Below, piece after piece: positions 1 through 10,267 of a stretch of 64,000 nucleotides of DNA. Within the stretch, counting starts at the first letter, position 1. Every line of letters starts with the position of its first letter. This DNA is from Phragmites australis. Taxonomy: Eukaryota; Streptophyta; Magnoliopsida; Poales; Poaceae. Both the position numbers and the translations under genes were made by a program. The stretch lies in assembly GCF_958298935.1 (NCBI RefSeq), contig NC_084932.1:20935501-20999500 (forward strand). Reading direction: 5' to 3'. The notes under the pieces were generated by a model. It was given only the letters and a program-made list of their open reading frames with translations. It had not been told where the DNA came from and did no database searches.

Positions 1-236
1 CTAAAGATGTTCGCCATGTCTTTTATGTGACTGACACAACAAAGAAGAATCGCCATGTGGTTGTCGCTAGGAAAAGCATTGTCAGAGTAGCAAACATCGT
101 TGATGGTGAGGAGTTCAATCAATTCGATGAAATTCCTCCTTTTGCTACTGCAATCATGCCACGTCTTTCGTCGACCGAGAAAACTCCATACCTGGGCTCT
201 GACCATAACGAAGGGATCCATATCAGGAAATCATGA
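1..236 (+). CDS. CACTA transposase (TNP2-type) C-terminal fragment, DUF4216 domain
   Basis: The frame is open from the window edge to a TGA at 234-236, giving about 77 residues. It contains the segment VRHVFYVTDTTKKNRHVVVA followed by a valine/arginine-rich stretch and an EEFNQFDEIPPF motif. This matches the end of the DUF4216 region that closes plant TNP2 transposases. The second TNP2 gene in this window has the equivalent segment at about 35090-35332 (YNQFDDVPPF). The protein would bind element ends and help catalyse DNA transposition in the nucleus. Most of the gene lies before the window, so whether it is intact cannot be judged. The portion seen has no internal stop. Confidence 0.75.
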   Translation, partial: KDVRHVFYVTDTTKKNRHVVVARKSIVRVANIVDGEEFNQFDEIPPFATAIMPRLSSTEKTPYLGSDHNEGIHIRKS

Positions 237-769
237 AAATGACATTTGAATTTCAGTGTCAACTTTGTAATATTAATGTCAAATTTGAATTTTAGGTTTC
301 AAGTTATTTGAATTTGTAATATTAATGTCAACTTGTGTCCACCATCTACAATTAATATAAAAATATTCATTCTTCATTAACAGTTACCTTAATTGCATGA
401 TTAAGGATGCAATTAAAAATTCCATACAATTACACTAGATCTATGGCATCTCACAGTAGATCGGGCAAACCAAGTATCAAATCTAACATAAATACAACTC
501 ACTTGTACTAAGATTTTGGACAAAGATGCAAAACGGTCGTTTACAACTCAAAGCACAAGAAATCTATCAATTATGGTTTAGAGGAGGAGCGGAAAGGGGG
601 AGATGCAAACCTTCAATGACCTAGTACCAATTCAAACTTCAAATCAACAAGATATTAGAGTCTAGCGGAATTGGAGAAAATCGCCAGGTACTTTGTGCAC
701 AGTACTGTTTAGTAATTGTTCGGTGCGCACAGTAGCTAGTCAACTCTTACAACAGATCTAAGTAATAAG
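237..769. other. CACTA 3' non-coding DNA
   Basis: AT-rich sequence between the transposase stop and the subterminal array. I see no gene and no recognisable repeat here. Confidence 0.4.
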
Positions 770-1080
770 TGACAGGTAATAAGATTACCCGTCACTAATT
801 ACATATTATAAGTGATGAGTCATATTACGATCCATCACTTTTTACTGGTGCAGGGAGACCCGTCACCTATGCCAAGTCATAAGTAATAGGTCATGTTACG
901 ACCTATCAATTATGACTAGTGCAAGAAGACTCATCACTTATATCATAGGCGACGGATAATATTATGACCCGTCACTTATTACCTGTTACCTGTGATGGGT
1001 CTATACCTAGTTCCGATCCAAGGCTATATAAGTGACGGGTCGTATAATGACCCGTCACTAAATTGTGTCTCATTTGTCTA
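770..1080. repeat. CACTA subterminal repeat array (GTGACGGGTC family)
   Basis: Repeated inverted units of the form AAGTGACGGGTC...GACCCGTCACTTA, about 30-40 bp each, several able to fold as short hairpins. The same units in the same order occur at 15850-16200. In CACTA elements such subterminal repeats are the transposase binding sites; that role is from family knowledge. Confidence 0.75.
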
Positions 1081-1095
1081 TTTTTCACGTAGTGT

Positions 1096-1251
1096 GAGCT
1101 AGTTAAGCCATACAAGATCCGTGGAGTGCAAAAGCATGTGTGCCTCATTGCAAAAGGCGGGCTGATCATTGAGGACTATCCGGTGATCTTCAATCACTCC
1201 TGGAATTTGACGGTGGACATCTTCTTAGCTAATGCCATACCAAAGTGTTGA
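1096..1251 (+). other. Possible coding fragment of unknown identity
   Basis: A 51-codon plus-strand reading frame begins right at the CACTA end and runs to a TGA at 1249-1251. It has no ATG near its start and reads like the tail of a longer protein (IRGVQKHVCLIAKGGLII). I do not recognise a family. It could be the broken exon of a host gene hit by the CACTA element, or chance. The absence of stops over 51 codons is weak evidence. Confidence 0.25.
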
Positions 1252-1309
1252 GCTTGATGTTGGGATGTGAAATAAGTGAAGAGGAACCTTATTTGTTCCT
1301 GATGATAGT

Positions 1310-1403
1310 GATGGAGTAGGTATAAATAGATAACACTAGAATTAAGTGTAATGATAGATGGAGTAGGTATAAATAGATAACACTAGAACTAAGTGTAATA
1401 CCC
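1310..1403. repeat. 47-bp tandem duplication
   Basis: Two nearly identical copies of a 47-bp unit starting GATGGAGTAGGTATAAATAG, at 1310 and 1357. They differ by about one base. Confidence 0.85.
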
Positions 1404-2092
1404 TAAACATAATAGAAATAAAATGTTGAACTGGCAAAGTATAGAGTGATTGAAAATTTGATTTTTTGTTTGTTAGCTCGGATGAATGATTGGAGACTGA
1501 TGCATAGCTCATCAAGACTATTTAAATGTCCTGTTTGAGCAACAAATGAACCCATAGTGAGCCTAATAAATTTAGACAGTTGGACTGCAATTTGAAATGG
1601 GCCATGTAGGGTTGTTGTGCTTGTGGTTGCCGTGGGGTGGTCAGGTAGTAGGGAGAATGGAGGGGAGGACCAATGAGCAGACATGAAGAAGAAGAAGAAG
1701 AAGAGAAGGAAGAAGAAGAGGAGGAAAAAAGAGGAGTGAAGATGGGATTTTTTGGGGGGGATTTTATCAAATTCATCACCAATTCATGATCTTCACTGTA
1801 AGGGTAATCTCTAATTACTCTCTAGTTGATTTTAGATGATATTGGATGGGAGAAATCACCGGCGGATTTCCTAGCGGCAGAAGTGTTTATGTGTAGCGAG
1901 TTAATTCAAAAATTGGGATTAATTAGTGCTGAACTTAGCGATAAGATTGAAACAGAAGTTGTAGGTCTTGTCGAATCTTTCAAATGGTGTTGGTCTTATT
2001 TGATTTGGATAAGTAATTTAGGTGAAATTATTAAAACAGTGCTACTGTCTCGCAACTTTTAATTTGTGCAGTATTTTGTTTGTTTGGTTTAT
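1404..2092. other. Intergenic DNA with a GAA-rich tract
   Basis: Contains a purine-rich GAA/GGA microsatellite-like tract at about 1683-1736. The remainder shows no protein or repeat I recognise. A 78-codon plus-strand frame at 1826-2062 has no identifiable motif and is not called as a gene. Confidence 0.4.
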
Positions 2093-4066
2093 GTAGGACC
2101 AATCACGGTGACTAGAGGGGGGGGGGGGTGAATAGGCGCCTCACAAAATTTCTTGCGAAACTTGATGGCCTTCTCCTTCTTGCTCACCCAACACTCCTCA
2201 ACGAAAAAGAAAGTGGAAGCAAAATGAGAGAAACACAAGAGAAACTCACAACCTTGTGACTCTATGGATAAAGTATGAACATGTGGTTCAATATAAAGTC
2301 AATCCATGATCCCTGTCAAAAAAGCTTAAAACTTTTCAAAGAAGAATAAAAGATGGGCACGGGGCAAGTAAGATCTCAAAGTTGATCACTTAGAGGTAAG
2401 GGAATGTAATACCCAAATTTGTACTATTGTACGCGCATTTTATACCCCTAGCAACAAGAAGATCAACCTCGCATGGTGCTGAAAATTTCAGCTTAAAAGG
2501 AAAAACGAAAATCACAAGCCAAAAGACAAACTCGCAAGGAAACGCGGAGCCTAAAGAGAGAGACTAGAAGGAGGTGAGCATGTGCGAATGGAGAAACTTG
2601 CACTTCATTAATCTCAGAAGTCAACCCTATTTTAGGCAGATTACAAGAAGTTTTTCCTCTCCAAAAACTCTAATCTACTACAAGGCTAAGCCTATCCTCT
2701 GCTCTCCCCTAAAGCCTATCTCTTGGATCTCAAATTGCTGGCTCCGGGGTTACAACCAGTCAACCCATTCTATTTATAGGCCTAGAAGGGATGCTTAACC
2801 CTTAAGCATCATTGTCCCTAAATTAACCCTTGCTAATAATGGTCTCTCACCTACTATAGGGGCATTTTGCTCTGAATTTTGCTCCGTCCATCGAATGGCC
2901 GTGACACATTCACAACTTAGCTTTGCCTCACCGCTAGCTTCACGATGATGCCACGTGTACTCTATCCTTCCACTGGTTTGAGGCCAAACCGCGAAACCGC
3001 CTTACACACTTCTCAAAGCGTGACTTGTCGCTGCTTGACTTGCCCTCAAGCAACCATCCCGGTGTTGATGCATGTCCTCCGTCTTGCAATCTTGACTGCC
3101 GGCAAGTCTCTCCCGTTCCTGATCCCTAAGGCCGTCTTGTCACTGGCACCGGTATCACTTTCACTTGACTTTGTCAACCCACCGTCTTCATCAACCTTCA
3201 TCCCATGCCTCGCTTGATCTTCATGTGTGCAGCTAGGATCATCCTTGACTCCGCCTGGCCTCCTTGAACGTCCGGCACCAAGCACTGCACTTGGTCCCGA
3301 TCACCCGTCGTCGACCGTCAAGTTGCATCCAATGCCTGCACATCAATAGACAAGCAAACATGTATCTCCAGAGCCAAGTAATATCATCACATGTTAGTCC
3401 AAATCAAACCGCAATAGAGAAAAATAGACATGACCCAAAATGTGAACATCGGATGTTCCGGTGTGTTCATCCTCTGAACACCGGAGCATCTAGTGAGTAC
3501 ATCTCCGTTTTGCACTGAGAAAAATCCCTCTCTGAAAAACTCTATCCGGTGTGCCTTCTACTCATCACTGGACAATACAGTGAGTTCAACTCTTCCATGC
3601 TTTGCATTTACACCCCTTTGTCCGGTGTGCCTTCTTACTCATCACTGGACAATACGGTGAGTTCAACTCTTCCATGCTTTGCATTTGCACCCCTCTCTGG
3701 AAAATATAGTTCGGTGATCACTTGAGCGCACACCGGACCATCCGGTGGGTACATCCCTAGTGGAACCAAGTTTTGCAACCTCTCTGGAAATATTGGTCTG
3801 GTGATCACCTTGTACCTACACCGGACAATCTGGTGTTCACTTCAAATTTAGCATCAAAAACCTTCTCTGCAAGAATTAGTCCGGTGTTGATCTCTGGTGA
3901 TCACATTCCACTCACCAGAGAATCCGGTGAGTTCTTCTGCTCCAGGCACACATTTTAGCCTCTCTGAAAATATTAGTCCAGTGCTTACCTGTGCATACAC
4001 TGGACCATCTGGCGCTTGATTCAAATTTTGGCACAAGAAGACCTTCACTGTAGAATTTAGTCCGGT
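2093..4066 (-). mobile_element. Degenerate copia-type LTR fragment
   Basis: The left side resembles the LTR end at 12176 onward: GACTAGAGGGGG...GTGAATAGGC here, against ACTAGATAGAGGTGAATAGG there. It continues with the same order of landmarks as the LTR at 4727-7757: CAACAAGAA, a GAGA-rich block, TCTATTTATAG, CGAATGGCCGTGAC, and paired TCCGGTG motifs. Orientation is minus by analogy with those copies. The right boundary is lost where a short tandem repeat begins. This is a separate, more diverged insertion of the same LTR superfamily. Confidence 0.5.
3420..4066. repeat. Paired TCCGGTG / CACCGGA motif array in LTR
   Basis: About six loosely spaced units each contain TCCGGTGTG followed by a CACCGGA-like inverted partner, with spacers containing CTCTGAAAA. 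Two adjacent units around 3545-3690 are almost identical over about 85 bp. The same motif array occurs at 5790-5950 and 7320-7580. Confidence 0.6.
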
Positions 4067-4067
4067 G

Positions 4068-4198
4068 CATGGTTTCAATACAATATTATAAATACATAGT
4101 TCCAATACAATATTACAAAATACAGGGTTCCAATATAGTATTATAAATACATGGTTCCAATACAAATGCAAAAATACATGGTTCTAATACGATATTAC
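4068..4198. repeat. 27-bp minisatellite, about five copies
   Basis: Head-to-tail copies of GGTTCCAATACAATATTATA plus a short tail, period 27-28 bp, with scattered substitutions. Confidence 0.8.
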
Positions 4199-4726
4199 AA
4201 TTGAGCTATCTTCTAGATTGTATTATTGCTCTTGCAAGATCATCACGGAACCTATCCATATTAATGGCAAGTGCTTCTATAGAACTAATATGGATGGTGG
4301 ACGTATCGACGCTGGTTCCTCCGATCCAGCTTGGCAGCGACAATCAGGGAAGCTTTGGGGTATTGCAGACTAAGACCTGTGTATGTATTGCTATGTAATC
4401 TTCAGGTTCTTAGTTATACTGATAATGATCTAATAAAGTCACCCCGTTTTTTTTAAAAAAATCTCGACGACTGGTCTCGTCGTCATCCATCCAAATGGTA
4501 GGTGTGTAATTCCCTTCAATGTTCAATGGGAGGTTGGTTCCGGGTGGGGCGATTCACACGTGAAACACCTCTGCAGCCGTTTCTCGGTCCAAGCCAAAAA
4601 AAAGAAAGAAACGCTTCAACCATTCCAAGGAGAATCCGCCAACGTGAAGCACCGTTTGTTTGCGATTCTTGAGAAATGCCTGAGAAATGTCTCAGATTCA
4701 TGCAACCAAACAAAACCTTAAATCCA
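4199..4726. other. No recognised gene
   Basis: Low-copy-looking sequence with an ATAAAGTC...T-run at about 4430-4458 that might be the 3' end of a retroposed sequence. I see nothing I can assign. Confidence 0.3.
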
Positions 4727-5959
4727 AGAGAGAATCACTGGATAAAAAAACTTTTGAAGTTAATAATTTAGAAGTAAAAGAATTCAAGACCAATTCTTAA
4801 CATAAATTTTATGTCCCTGTCAACAAGAAGAACCACTTCAATATAGTGAAAATTTTCTGCTCTCAAACCAAACGAAAATCACAATAAAAACTAAGAAATT
4901 TGCACCTAAGTAAGGGAGCCAATAGAAAAAAATAGAAGAAAATAAACACAAGTATAAGAGGAAACATAAACTTAATTTCTTAGAGAGAAACACCCTGTTT
5001 TTGGCCCATTACAAAATATTTTTCATACAAAAGCTCTCACATAATACATAGGCTAAACACTTCTCTCTCCCTCTCCTAAAACCCTAGCATACAACTCTCA
5101 AATCGACGGTTCAAAGGGCTCAATCAGTCCTCCTCATCTATTTATAGCCTAGGTTCCTTGACCCTTAAGTTTCTTATATTGTTTCTAAAATGTCACTCTC
5201 TTCCAATACACTCTTACCTACCACCGAGGATATTTTCGTTCATCTTTTTTCTTTTTCATCGGACGGTCGTGACGCCTTCATGACCTAGCTTCATCTTGAC
5301 GCAAGCTTCATGATGATGCCATGTGCACTCTTCTTTCCCACGGTTTTGAGGTCAAACTGTGAAACCGCATTGCACGTTTCTCAAAGTGTGACTCACCGTC
5401 ATTTGCTTACACCTTAAGCAAAGTGATCTGATGCCGACACGTATACTCCTTCTTGCGATCTCGACCGATGGCAAGTTTCTTTCACTCTCGATCCCTCAGG
5501 CCACTTTGTCACTTGCATCAGCATCTCTTTTGCTTCACTTTGTCAACATGACACTTTATCCATCTTCTCACGTTTTGCTTGATCTCCACGTGTACAACTA
5601 GGTTCACCCTTGACTCTGCTCGACCTCTTTGATCGTCTGGCACCAAGCACCCCGCTTAGCCTCGGTAATCCCGCTGTCGATCGCCAAGTTGCACCCATCA
5701 CCTACACATCATAAGACAATAAAACACATATCTCCAATGCCATTATAGATTAGTCAAAATAAATATCCTTAGTTGAAAGCACATCATAGAAAAATTGTGA
5801 ACACCAGATGATCTAGCGTGTATTGCCCTTTGATCACCAGATCATCTGACGTGTACAATACTTCCTTCACTAACACACTCCTGAAAAACCCTCTAGTGTG
5901 CACACCTTCAATTGCCAAACCATCCAGTATGTACATCCTCAACAGACAAGATTTGCATC

Positions 5960-7322
5960 TGTCGGAGGGTGAACTCCTCAAGTGGGGATCCGGAGGGACC
6001 CCCTTTGAGATTCGGCCGGGGGGATGATTCTGAATCCGCTTTGTAGGTGAAATAAATGGGAGTAAATTAGATGTAGGTGGAGGTGGAATGATCGGATGCA
6101 GGAGGAAGTAAATGCTCAAGGGATTTTTAGACAGGTTCGGGCCGCATTGAGCGTAATACCCTACTCCTGTGTGTTTGCTATAAATGCTCTGAGAATGTCT
6201 CTCTGAGGGTCTGCTGTGTTACAAGAATATTTGTCTAGGTCTAGAGCTTCGTGCTCCTTGTTCTTCGGTTGAGCTAAGTCTCGGTCTCTGTCTTCTCTGT
6301 CTGGTGTTAGATTCAGGCCCGAAACACTCGATCCCCTTCTCCGGGGAGCCCGCCCCGCTTATATACTTGTCGGGGCGGTAGCGTGCCCAGAAAGGATAGC
6401 GCAAGTTCTAAGGTGCCATAAATGAAAAGCAACCATCATGGACTGCTGCGCGAGGTGACGGGGAGGGTTGAAAATGCGCCCCCGTCTGGTCTTGTTCGTC
6501 ATCATTCTACTTTTCTGCGAGTACTGCGGGGCAGGCCCACCGGGCAGCCACCGAGCAGCCCCGCGTGCCCGCCCGATCAGAGCAGGACTGACACCGCAGG
6601 GCGGCAGGCGGTGTGCCTCGAGTCTTGCGATGTTATCCCGAGGCACGCCGGATGACGCGCTATGGGACCCGTGCATTAAATGTCCCCACGCCTCCCTGCC
6701 AGGCCGTGGCAGGGACTGACAGTAGGCGTGGGGGAGTGGTTGGAAGTGACAGGCCACGCGCCCTCTTAAATGTAGCATCGGGCCTCTCACTACTTAACAC
6801 CTCACCGCTGAGCCCTTGTGGGGACCACCGGCGAAGGACTTCTTAGGCCCTCGGGGAATTGTGAGTGCTCGGGGACTACTGTTCACAGCCCCGAGCACTC
6901 TCTCCCGGATATGCCCTCTCTTGGTCCTCGGGGAACTGGGTGCTCGGGGATCACTGTTCATGGTCCCGAGCACTCTCTCCCGGAACTTGACTACTCGGGT
7001 CCTCGGGGAACTCGAGTGCTCGGGGGCCGCTGTTCGAGACCCCGAGCATTCTCTCCCGGAACTGACTTTTCTTGTCATCGGGGAACTCGGGTGCTCGGGG
7101 GCCACTGTTCATGACCCCGAGCACCCTCTCCCAGGACTTGGTCTTCTCGGATCATCGGGGAACTCGGGTACCCGGGGACCACTGTTCATGGCCCCAAGCA
7201 CCCTCTCCCGGAACTTGGTCTTCTCGGACCTCGGGGAGATAACCCCCGAGAGAGGGCACCACGTGGCACTCTGATGTTCTGGCCTCGGGACTTGGGAACC
7301 CCTCGTTCCCATGTCACCGACA
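5960..7322 (-). mobile_element. Solo LTR, 1363 bp, gypsy-like, TSD GCATC
   Basis: It begins TGTCGGAGGG and ends GTCACCGACA, so both ends carry inverted TGTCGG/CCGACA. It is flanked by the perfect 5-bp direct repeat GCATC at 5955-5959 and 7323-7327. The segment ACAGGTTCGGGCCGC followed by GTAATACCCTACTCCTGTG is typical of grass gypsy LTRs of the RIRE2-like type. By that comparison the element lies on the minus strand. No internal coding region is present, which fits LTR-LTR recombination. Five 75-bp tandem units lie at 6850-7230. Confidence 0.9.
6850..7230. repeat. Five 75-bp tandem repeats inside solo LTR
   Basis: Each unit contains TCGGGGAACT, GTGCTCGGGG, CACTGTTCATG, CCCCGAGCAC and TCTCTCCCGGAAC in order, starting near 6853, 6929, 7003, 7078 and 7155. 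Within each unit CTCGGGG and CCCCGAG can pair as a hairpin. Confidence 0.85.
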
Positions 7323-7757
7323 GCATCCTCTCTAGAAAAATTAGTCCAGCGTGCACATTTTCCATCGCCGGACCATTTGGCATATAGAATCACATCAGAC
7401 ACGCTTTGGAACCTCTCTAAAAAAATTAGTCCGGCGTGCACATATCCAATTGTTAGACCATCCGGTGTACACTTCAAGTCTTGCTTCTGCATTGAAATAC
7501 TCCGTTGTGAAACCTTCAGAGAACTAGACAATGCGACGAGTTCACTTTTCTGAATGTTGGATCATCCGGTGAGGCAAATTTTCTTAAACCGAGAGACAAA
7601 AATGCTAACTCTGTTTTCTATGTAACTTTGGTTAGTCATGATCATAATTACAATACATAAACGTGCTCATGCAATCCCAAAATCATCAAACCAAATTATT
7701 ATTCTTGTCAATCACTCATCACGTATAATCCAAGACATATTTCAACTTGGGTTCTCA

Positions 7758-7770
7758 ATCTCCCCCTTGA
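7758..7770 (-). other. Polypurine tract of copia element
   Basis: The minus strand reads AAGGGGGAGAT directly before the LTR start TGAGAACC. This is the expected plus-strand priming site and fixes the LTR boundary. Confidence 0.7.
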
Positions 7771-8909
7771 TGAGTGCATTGACAACTCTCAAAGCACAAA
7801 TATTTTTTGTTTTGAAGAAATTTAACAAGAGAAGCTCATCCAAGTGACCAAAAACTAAAGGAAAAAGTAACAAAGATCACTTTATATAAGAAAGATTACA
7901 AAACCCGAGGAGAAGCAAAGGCAAGCAAAAAACAACAAAAGCTTAATAAAGGCTCAAATGCATAAGGACAAATGCTCCCTTTGATACGTGCACAAAAGCT
8001 CAAAAAAGGCTAAAATGTACTAGAACAAATGCTCCTTCGTGATGCATGCACAAAAGTTCAATAAAGGTTCAAATGCACAAGAACAAATGCTCCCCCTTAA
8101 TGCATGCACAATTTCTCTTTTCATTATGCAAAATTATTCTTTGTGGCTTGGTGTATATTTTTTCCTCAAAAACTTAGTGCATATTTTCTTCCCCTTTAGC
8201 AATGCAAACATCAAGGACAAAAATATCATATAATGCATGAACATGCTATATGTAAAAAACAGACAAAAGAGACACTACATAAATGACAGGTCGTCAGGAT
8301 CCGTCACTTAAGAGTCATAAGTGATGGGTCCTATTACGACCTGTCACTTATGTAGTCTCGGGTCGGGGCCAGACCATGACTCGCCACTAATGTTATGACC
8401 TGTCACTGATGACTCAGCTTTGTTATTAGAGCTGACCAAGTACTGTTGTTTCTTATTTAATTTGCCCAAGTAAAAACTAAACATATTGTGCAGATCTAAA
8501 AATATATTGCGCATAAAGGTTACAACCATACTATAGCTGAATATTTACGCATAAAAGCACAAATGTAAACACTAAATTTATAACCATGTTGTAGCTAAGG
8601 TTCAAACCAAAGAGGTATGAGACTACAAATAGTTTATAAAAATGCATCAAGAAGTTACAACTTATGTTTAGCCTATTTCATGAATTTCTATTCACACGTT
8701 GAACAAAACTGGTGTAGGGTACGACGATGTAGTAGGTGTAAATATATATTTTTATTTTTTTATTTTCTCTTATTTTTAAGCTGAAGTTTGATGTAAGGGA
8801 TGTATGCTATGGACACAAACGCGTGTTTCAAAAACAGTGCAGAAACATCAAGGGGCGAGAACTCAATCTTCCAAGCCGAATTTGGCTTCAAATTTTTTTT
8901 GAACATCAC
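7771..8909. other. Copia 3' internal region, rearranged, no coding recognised
   Basis: The stretch where integrase core, reverse transcriptase and RNase H would be expected on the minus strand holds none of them. It contains repeated phrases such as GAACAAATGCTCC around 7967-8095, a fold-back at 8274-8356 with GTGACAGGTC motifs like those of CACTA subterminal repeats, and AT-rich filler. Confidence 0.5.
8274..8440. repeat. Fold-back / CACTA subterminal-like fragment
   Basis: The left arm ACTACATAAATGACAGGTCG and right arm CGACCTGTCACTTATGTAGT are inverted copies with one mismatch, enclosing about 43 bp. The left arm is preceded by C, giving a CACTAC start. Further GTGACAGG-type motifs follow to about 8415. 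It looks like a relic of the CACTACGTG family, without a definable second end. Confidence 0.55.
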
Positions 8910-9480
8910 TAGATTGACTAGTGGGCGAGAGGTGGCAACCATCTTGTCATGCCGACAAGGAGCGCAAACAAGATTCTTCTAAACTTGAGCTTGGGTAATC
9001 CTCGTATCAAACCTAGGGTAATAAAATGAGAAAACAAATCAAAACTCATGTGTCATAGCCTCCTATGCCACATCCAAAGCTTAGAAGTGGGTTGAGCAAT
9101 CAAACATCGAGAAGAACCACAAGAGTCAGAAAAATTTGATCAAAAAAACTCTCCCAATTTAAGAAATCCGACAAATTAAAGCGCTTGAGGAATCAAGAAC
9201 TCGAGAAGCACCACGTTTGAAACACAGTTGCAAGTTCTCATCCAAGAGCTGAGATATAGAAACCAAATTGTACCCCAGATGCTCCACCAAAGTCACATAT
9301 TTGAGAGTGAAACTATCATTTACTTTTACCATACCTTTGACCTTCACTCTTCCTTTTCTATCATCCCCAAATGTGATGTATTTGTGTCGCTTCATCGAGG
9401 TGAGGCTAGAGAATCATGAAGCATCTCCGGTCATATGACACGAACAATCGGAGTAGATGAGCCACTTGTTCTCCAGGTCT
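8910..9480 (-). pseudogene. Copia protease / gag-pre-integrase remnant
   Basis: On the minus strand, about 9478-9430 encodes WLIYSDCSCHMTGD, matching the copia protease motif WLIDSGCSRHMTGD. The catalytic Asp is replaced by Tyr and the DSG core is lost. A gag-pre-integrase domain follows (9395 to about 9040) with LVSISQLLDE and then WHRRL, the histidine-containing integrase zinc-finger start. Similarity fades near 8910, inside what would be the integrase N-terminus. The catalytic integrase core is absent. In an active element these domains would process the polyprotein and integrate cDNA; this copy cannot. Confidence 0.7.
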
Positions 9481-10267
9481 CGCATGTCACCTACATATGA
9501 GATGAATAGTAGGTGGATGGCTTAATACTGGGGTTAGAAAGAAACCTCTTGGGAATCCAGTACAGGGTCATCCACCTTGAAGAAGTAAAAGCAGGTGCAT
9601 GCAAATCAGCACTCTCACGCTGGGGCAAGTACCACGATAAGGAAAATGTGGTCCATCAATGTGTTGTGACTCAAAGCTCTTGACATGTGAACCAAAATCA
9701 TATGAATCATGGTAAGTCTATGCTGGAACCACCTCGAGGAGAAAACTGAAGAGCGCCGAAAACTCATGAGTAAGAGCTAGGAAAAGACTTATGTACACCA
9801 AAAGAGAGGTGGTACATGTCATGAGTACTCCACTCCTACTTATGCCGCTCATCTCTCCTATGGTGAAAGCAAAACCCAACTAGATGATCCTCTCACTGAC
9901 AGTGGGTGCAATAATAGTGTTCCTGGGAATTTGATTACCGTTCACTCTAGACTCTCTCACATGAGCTCTCATCTTAGGCTGTGGAGTTCTTTTGGGTTGG
10001 TGTGGGTTTTTTCTTGATGGGTTATGGTGTGACATTGATCTAGGACTTTTTAGCTTTTAGGATAGTAGGTGTGGTGAAAACAATCTTACCAACCCCATTA
10101 TAAGCCACCCTCTAAAAACCCAACCCGAGAGCCAAACCTGTCTTATTGGCACACATCTTGGTCTTGGCCAAGATCAAATATATTTTACCCTTGCCTTATG
10201 AGCACTTCTCCACGAGAGAAAGGAGATACTCATTCTCGGCCATGAGCTTCAGAACTTTCCCTCTTAC
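9481..10267 (-). pseudogene. Copia polyprotein spacer, decayed
   Basis: Sequence between gag and protease on the minus strand, with many stops and no clear domain. Its position matches the long linker of grass copia polyproteins. Confidence 0.4.

Larger units (their letters stand above)
1..1094 (+). mobile_element. CACTA transposon, right-hand part (cut by window edge)
   Basis: The plus-strand end reads TTTTTCACGTAGTG at 1081-1094, the reverse complement of CACTACGTGAAAAA, a CACTA-type terminal inverted repeat. The same terminus occurs at both ends of the element at 13992-16209. Inside lie a transposase C-terminus (1-236) and a subterminal array (770-1080) of palindromic units built on AAGTGACGGGTC. 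The left end is outside the window, so no target-site duplication can be checked; the three bases after the end are TGA. Confidence 0.85.
4727..7757 (-). repeat. Copia 3' LTR, interrupted
   Basis: Its terminus beside the polypurine tract reads, on the minus strand, TGAGAACCCAAG. The LTR contains TCTATTTATAG at about 5138, read-through GC-rich host-like sequence and paired TCCGGTG motifs. It is split by the solo LTR at 5960-7322. The left limit is where similarity to 12360-12714 starts; the true LTR end appears to be lost. Confidence 0.65.

Noticed and set aside
6850..7240. Regularly spaced repeats resembling a CRISPR array
   Set aside because: The 75-bp units are repeated over their full length with no unique spacers, lie inside an LTR with a target duplication, and the genome is a plant.
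6816..7274. 152-codon frame and its neighbours
   Set aside because: Produced by the 75-bp tandem units of a solo LTR.
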